Positions 6,450-8,225 of a stretch of 8,225 bases of DNA are shown here, piece by piece; positions within the stretch are counted from its first letter, which is position 1; each line of letters begins with the position of its first letter. A model generated the notes under the pieces. That model had not been told where the DNA came from, did not search any database, and was given only the letters and a program-made list of their open reading frames with translations. Source of the DNA: Phycisphaeraceae bacterium (GTDB lineage: Bacteria > Planctomycetota > Phycisphaerae > Phycisphaerales > UBA1924); contig WUAK01000122.1 in NCBI GenBank assembly GCA_009827205.1, forward strand, positions 1 to 8,225, written 5' to 3'. The position numbers were made by a program, and so were the translations under genes.

Positions 6450-8195
6450 CCCGCCGAGCAGCTTGCGGGCCGTGCCCATGACGCGGGATTTGATTGTGTC
6501 CGTCTGGCCCTCGAACGCCGGGGCCAATCGGTTGGCGCGCCCGACCGGGAGTCCGGGCTCACCCAAGACGATCGATGGATCCATCATCGCGTGGACGTCC
6601 GCGTCAACAGGATTGCCGCCCGGTTCTGCCGCATCCAGCACACACTCGGGCACAACAGCACCCTCGCCGCCCATCGCACAGATCGCAGCCAGCAGCTTCC
6701 ATCCGTCTTTGTGCACGCTCGGATCATCGCCAAGCATCTGCGCAATCTCTGGTTTCTCCAGCCAGGACTTACGGACAACGACGGGCCCCACCTCACGCGG
6801 CCCGGCGAGCAACCCCGCGTAGCTGGGAGTGCCGTGCGCGATGATGCGTTTGCCCGCGCGAGGCCAACCGATCGCGAACGCGCTGCCCGAGTTCGTCACC
6901 GCATCACAGAGTTTGTGCAGATCGTCGTTCGGCGCGCCGTTGGTGTTGAGCGCGGCGCACTCTGCATCGCTCAGGATATCCCGCCAGTGTTCGATGCCGT
7001 CCGCGTGCTCGGTCCGTGACATGATGATCTTGGTGACGTTGCACAGATCCTTCACGCGGTCGACGGCGCGCTCACCGATCGTGTTCCGGTCCACGAGGCG
7101 CATGTCGATGGCGCGCTTGAGTGTGATCGCGAGCGACTCGCAGTTCCCCGATTCGAAAAGGAACCCGCTGACGCCGTCCTCGATCAGCTCGGCTGCACCA
7201 CCCACATCCGAGGCGACCACGACCCGGCCCGCGGCCATCGCTTCGACGCACGTGTAAGGGAAGTTGTCCTCGGGTGAGGGCACCACAACAACGCTCGCCT
7301 CATCCTGCAGAGCACGCACGCTCTCGGGCGACATCCTGCCGTGCTCAACAACTGTCAGCGACGCCTCGCGTGGCATCTCGCTGAGCAGTCTCTCACCGAT
7401 CGGGACGCCCGATCGCTCGTCCGGTGTGTCCTGCCCGACGAGGTGCAGGCGGACGCCCTCTGGCTTGAGCTTCGACCATGCCCTGCAGAGCGTGTCGATG
7501 CCCTTGCGGTACTCATGCCGACCGACGAAAAGCACGCCGCCCTCTTCGTCCGTGTGGTCTGATTTCACGGGCGCGGGCAGCGGGTTGCGTATCACCTCCG
7601 CCTTGATCCCCCAGTTGTCGCGCACCCATCGAGCCATGTACTCGCTGGGGGTGATCACGGCATCGGACCACTGGGCCTGCTCCCGTTCCATGCGCTGGAG
7701 TTCGTGCATCTGGCGCCCGGGCTCGCATCGTCGGTTGTGCTGCTCGATCCACGCGCTCGGGGAGTGGACGTTCGTGATCATGCGCACAGCACCATACGCG
7801 CACAGGTTCCTCCGTCTGTTGAGGGCAAACCAGCCTGCAGCCCCCGTGTCGGCGAACTCAACAAGATCGACATCGTGCCTGCCGATGATGTCGGGAAGCA
7901 CGTCGGCGACCTGCATCGCGAACACTGAGTGAGGTCCGAGTGCGCTCCAGGCGGCTTCGGTTGTAGGCGTCCTTGCGTTCGGGTGGGGCGCTGACCAATC
8001 GTCGCCTTCAACCAAGGGCAAACGAACGACAACAGCACCCTCTTCAACATCTTCTGTGCGCAAGCCGTCGCCAACGGTGATCACGACCGGCTTTTTCCCG
8101 GCTGCGACGAGCGACTGGGTGATCGCGCGGGTGTACGTCCCGATGCCGCCGCCGGAGAAGGGCGGGAACTCTCTGCTCACAATGCACCAGCTCAT
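6447..8195 (-). CDS. GT4 family glycosyltransferase with a degenerate GT2-like C-terminal half domain
   Basis: The gene encodes 582 residues from the ATG at 8195, which has GGAG nine bases upstream; a TTG at 8210 overlaps that site and is rejected. The GT4 domain (about 1-395) opens MSWCIVSREF with the glycine loop SGGGIGTY (14-21), then VLFVGRHEYRKGID (221-234) and DNFPYTCVEAMA (310-321), again with Asp in place of the first Glu of EX7E. Its N-terminus resembles that of the convergent gene, so the two are probably paralogues. Residues 408-525 are not GT4. They resemble the second half of the GT2 domain in the neighbour: NTNG (417-420) where DADD is expected, VGPVVVRKSWLEK (469-481), and KDGWKLL (496-502) with VVPEC (514-518) where EDWDVY and IIPDF occur. 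The N-terminal nucleotide-binding half of that domain is absent. The GT4 part should be active on a sugar nucleotide; the tail may bind acceptor or partner. The coding and GT4 calls are firm and the tail is an inference. Confidence 0.92.
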   Translation of the reverse strand: MSWCIVSREFPPFSGGGIGTYTRAITQSLVAAGKKPVVITVGDGLRTEDVEEGAVVVRLPLVEGDDWSAPHPNARTPTTEAAWSALGPHSVFAMQVADVLPDIIGRHDVDLVEFADTGAAGWFALNRRRNLCAYGAVRMITNVHSPSAWIEQHNRRCEPGRQMHELQRMEREQAQWSDAVITPSEYMARWVRDNWGIKAEVIRNPLPAPVKSDHTDEEGGVLFVGRHEYRKGIDTLCRAWSKLKPEGVRLHLVGQDTPDERSGVPIGERLLSEMPREASLTVVEHGRMSPESVRALQDEASVVVVPSPEDNFPYTCVEAMAAGRVVVASDVGGAAELIEDGVSGFLFESGNCESLAITLKRAIDMRLVDRNTIGERAVDRVKDLCNVTKIIMSRTEHADGIEHWRDILSDAECAALNTNGAPNDDLHKLCDAVTNSGSAFAIGWPRAGKRIIAHGTPSYAGLLAGPREVGPVVVRKSWLEKPEIAQMLGDDPSVHKDGWKLLAAICAMGGEGAVVPECVLDAAEPGGNPVDADVHAMMDPSIVLGEPGLPVGRANRLAPAFEGQTDTIKSRVMGTARKLLGG

Positions 8196-8224
8196 CGCCC
8201 GCCGCTCCAATCGTTCCAGAGCTC
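8192..8224 (-). CDS. Possible 3' end of an upstream gene overlapping the GT4 gene by ATGA
   Basis: On the minus strand a frame enters from the right edge, reads ELWNDWSGGR and stops at a TGA (8194-8192) that shares ATGA with the start at 8195. This four-base overlap is the usual arrangement for coupled genes in an operon, and it would make the GT4 gene at least second in its operon. Ten codons are too few to name a product or to exclude chance. Confidence 0.35.
   Translation of the reverse strand, partial: ELWNDWSGGR
8205..8208 (-). promoter_or_regulatory. Ribosome binding site of the minus-strand GT4 gene
   Basis: GGAG on the minus strand lies nine bases before the ATG at 8195. It supports that start against the in-frame TTG at 8210. 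Confidence 0.6.
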
Positions 8225-8225
8225 G

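Overview
The window is GC-rich, tightly packed bacterial DNA with strongly G/C-ending codons. A beta-barrel-like protein ending in phenylalanine and secreted FAS1-type proteins point to a diderm. The style of the glycosyltransferases and the split-off nuoD would fit a marine planctomycete (Phycisphaerae-like), but this lineage guess is an inference of low confidence. There is no rRNA, tRNA, transposase, integrase or CRISPR array.

Left half (1-4094): four genes, all on the minus strand. In transcription order they are nuoD (quinone-side subunit of complex I), a 68-residue 4-oxalocrotonate-tautomerase-like protein 5 bases behind it, a secreted protein that looks like an outer-membrane beta barrel, and, after a 249-base gap, a secreted protein with two fasciclin (FAS1) domains fused to a GIN/DUF2807 adhesin-head-like domain. 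The last runs off the left edge. nuoD and the tautomerase look co-transcribed. The FAS1 gene has its own leader, with an imperfect inverted repeat and a short direct repeat.

Middle (4095-4295): a 201-base divergent promoter region between nuoD and the first glycosyltransferase gene.

Right half (4296-8225): two large convergent glycosyltransferase genes whose stop codons abut in the palindrome TGATCA at 6444-6449, leaving no space between them. Their N-terminal GT4 (GT-B fold) domains resemble each other, so they are probably paralogues. The plus-strand gene carries a complete GT2 (GT-A fold) domain after its GT4 domain. The minus-strand gene carries what looks like the second half of a GT2 domain with its metal-binding and catalytic motifs lost. 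A further minus-strand reading frame probably ends in an ATGA overlap with the second gene, so this edge is likely the end of a surface-polysaccharide or glycan cluster.

I see no clearly new defence, mobile or signalling system. The most unusual items are the apparent decayed GT2 domain, the FAS1-FAS1-GIN fusion, the solitary nuoD coupled to a tautomerase lacking the family's usual arginines, and the zero-spacing convergent pair.
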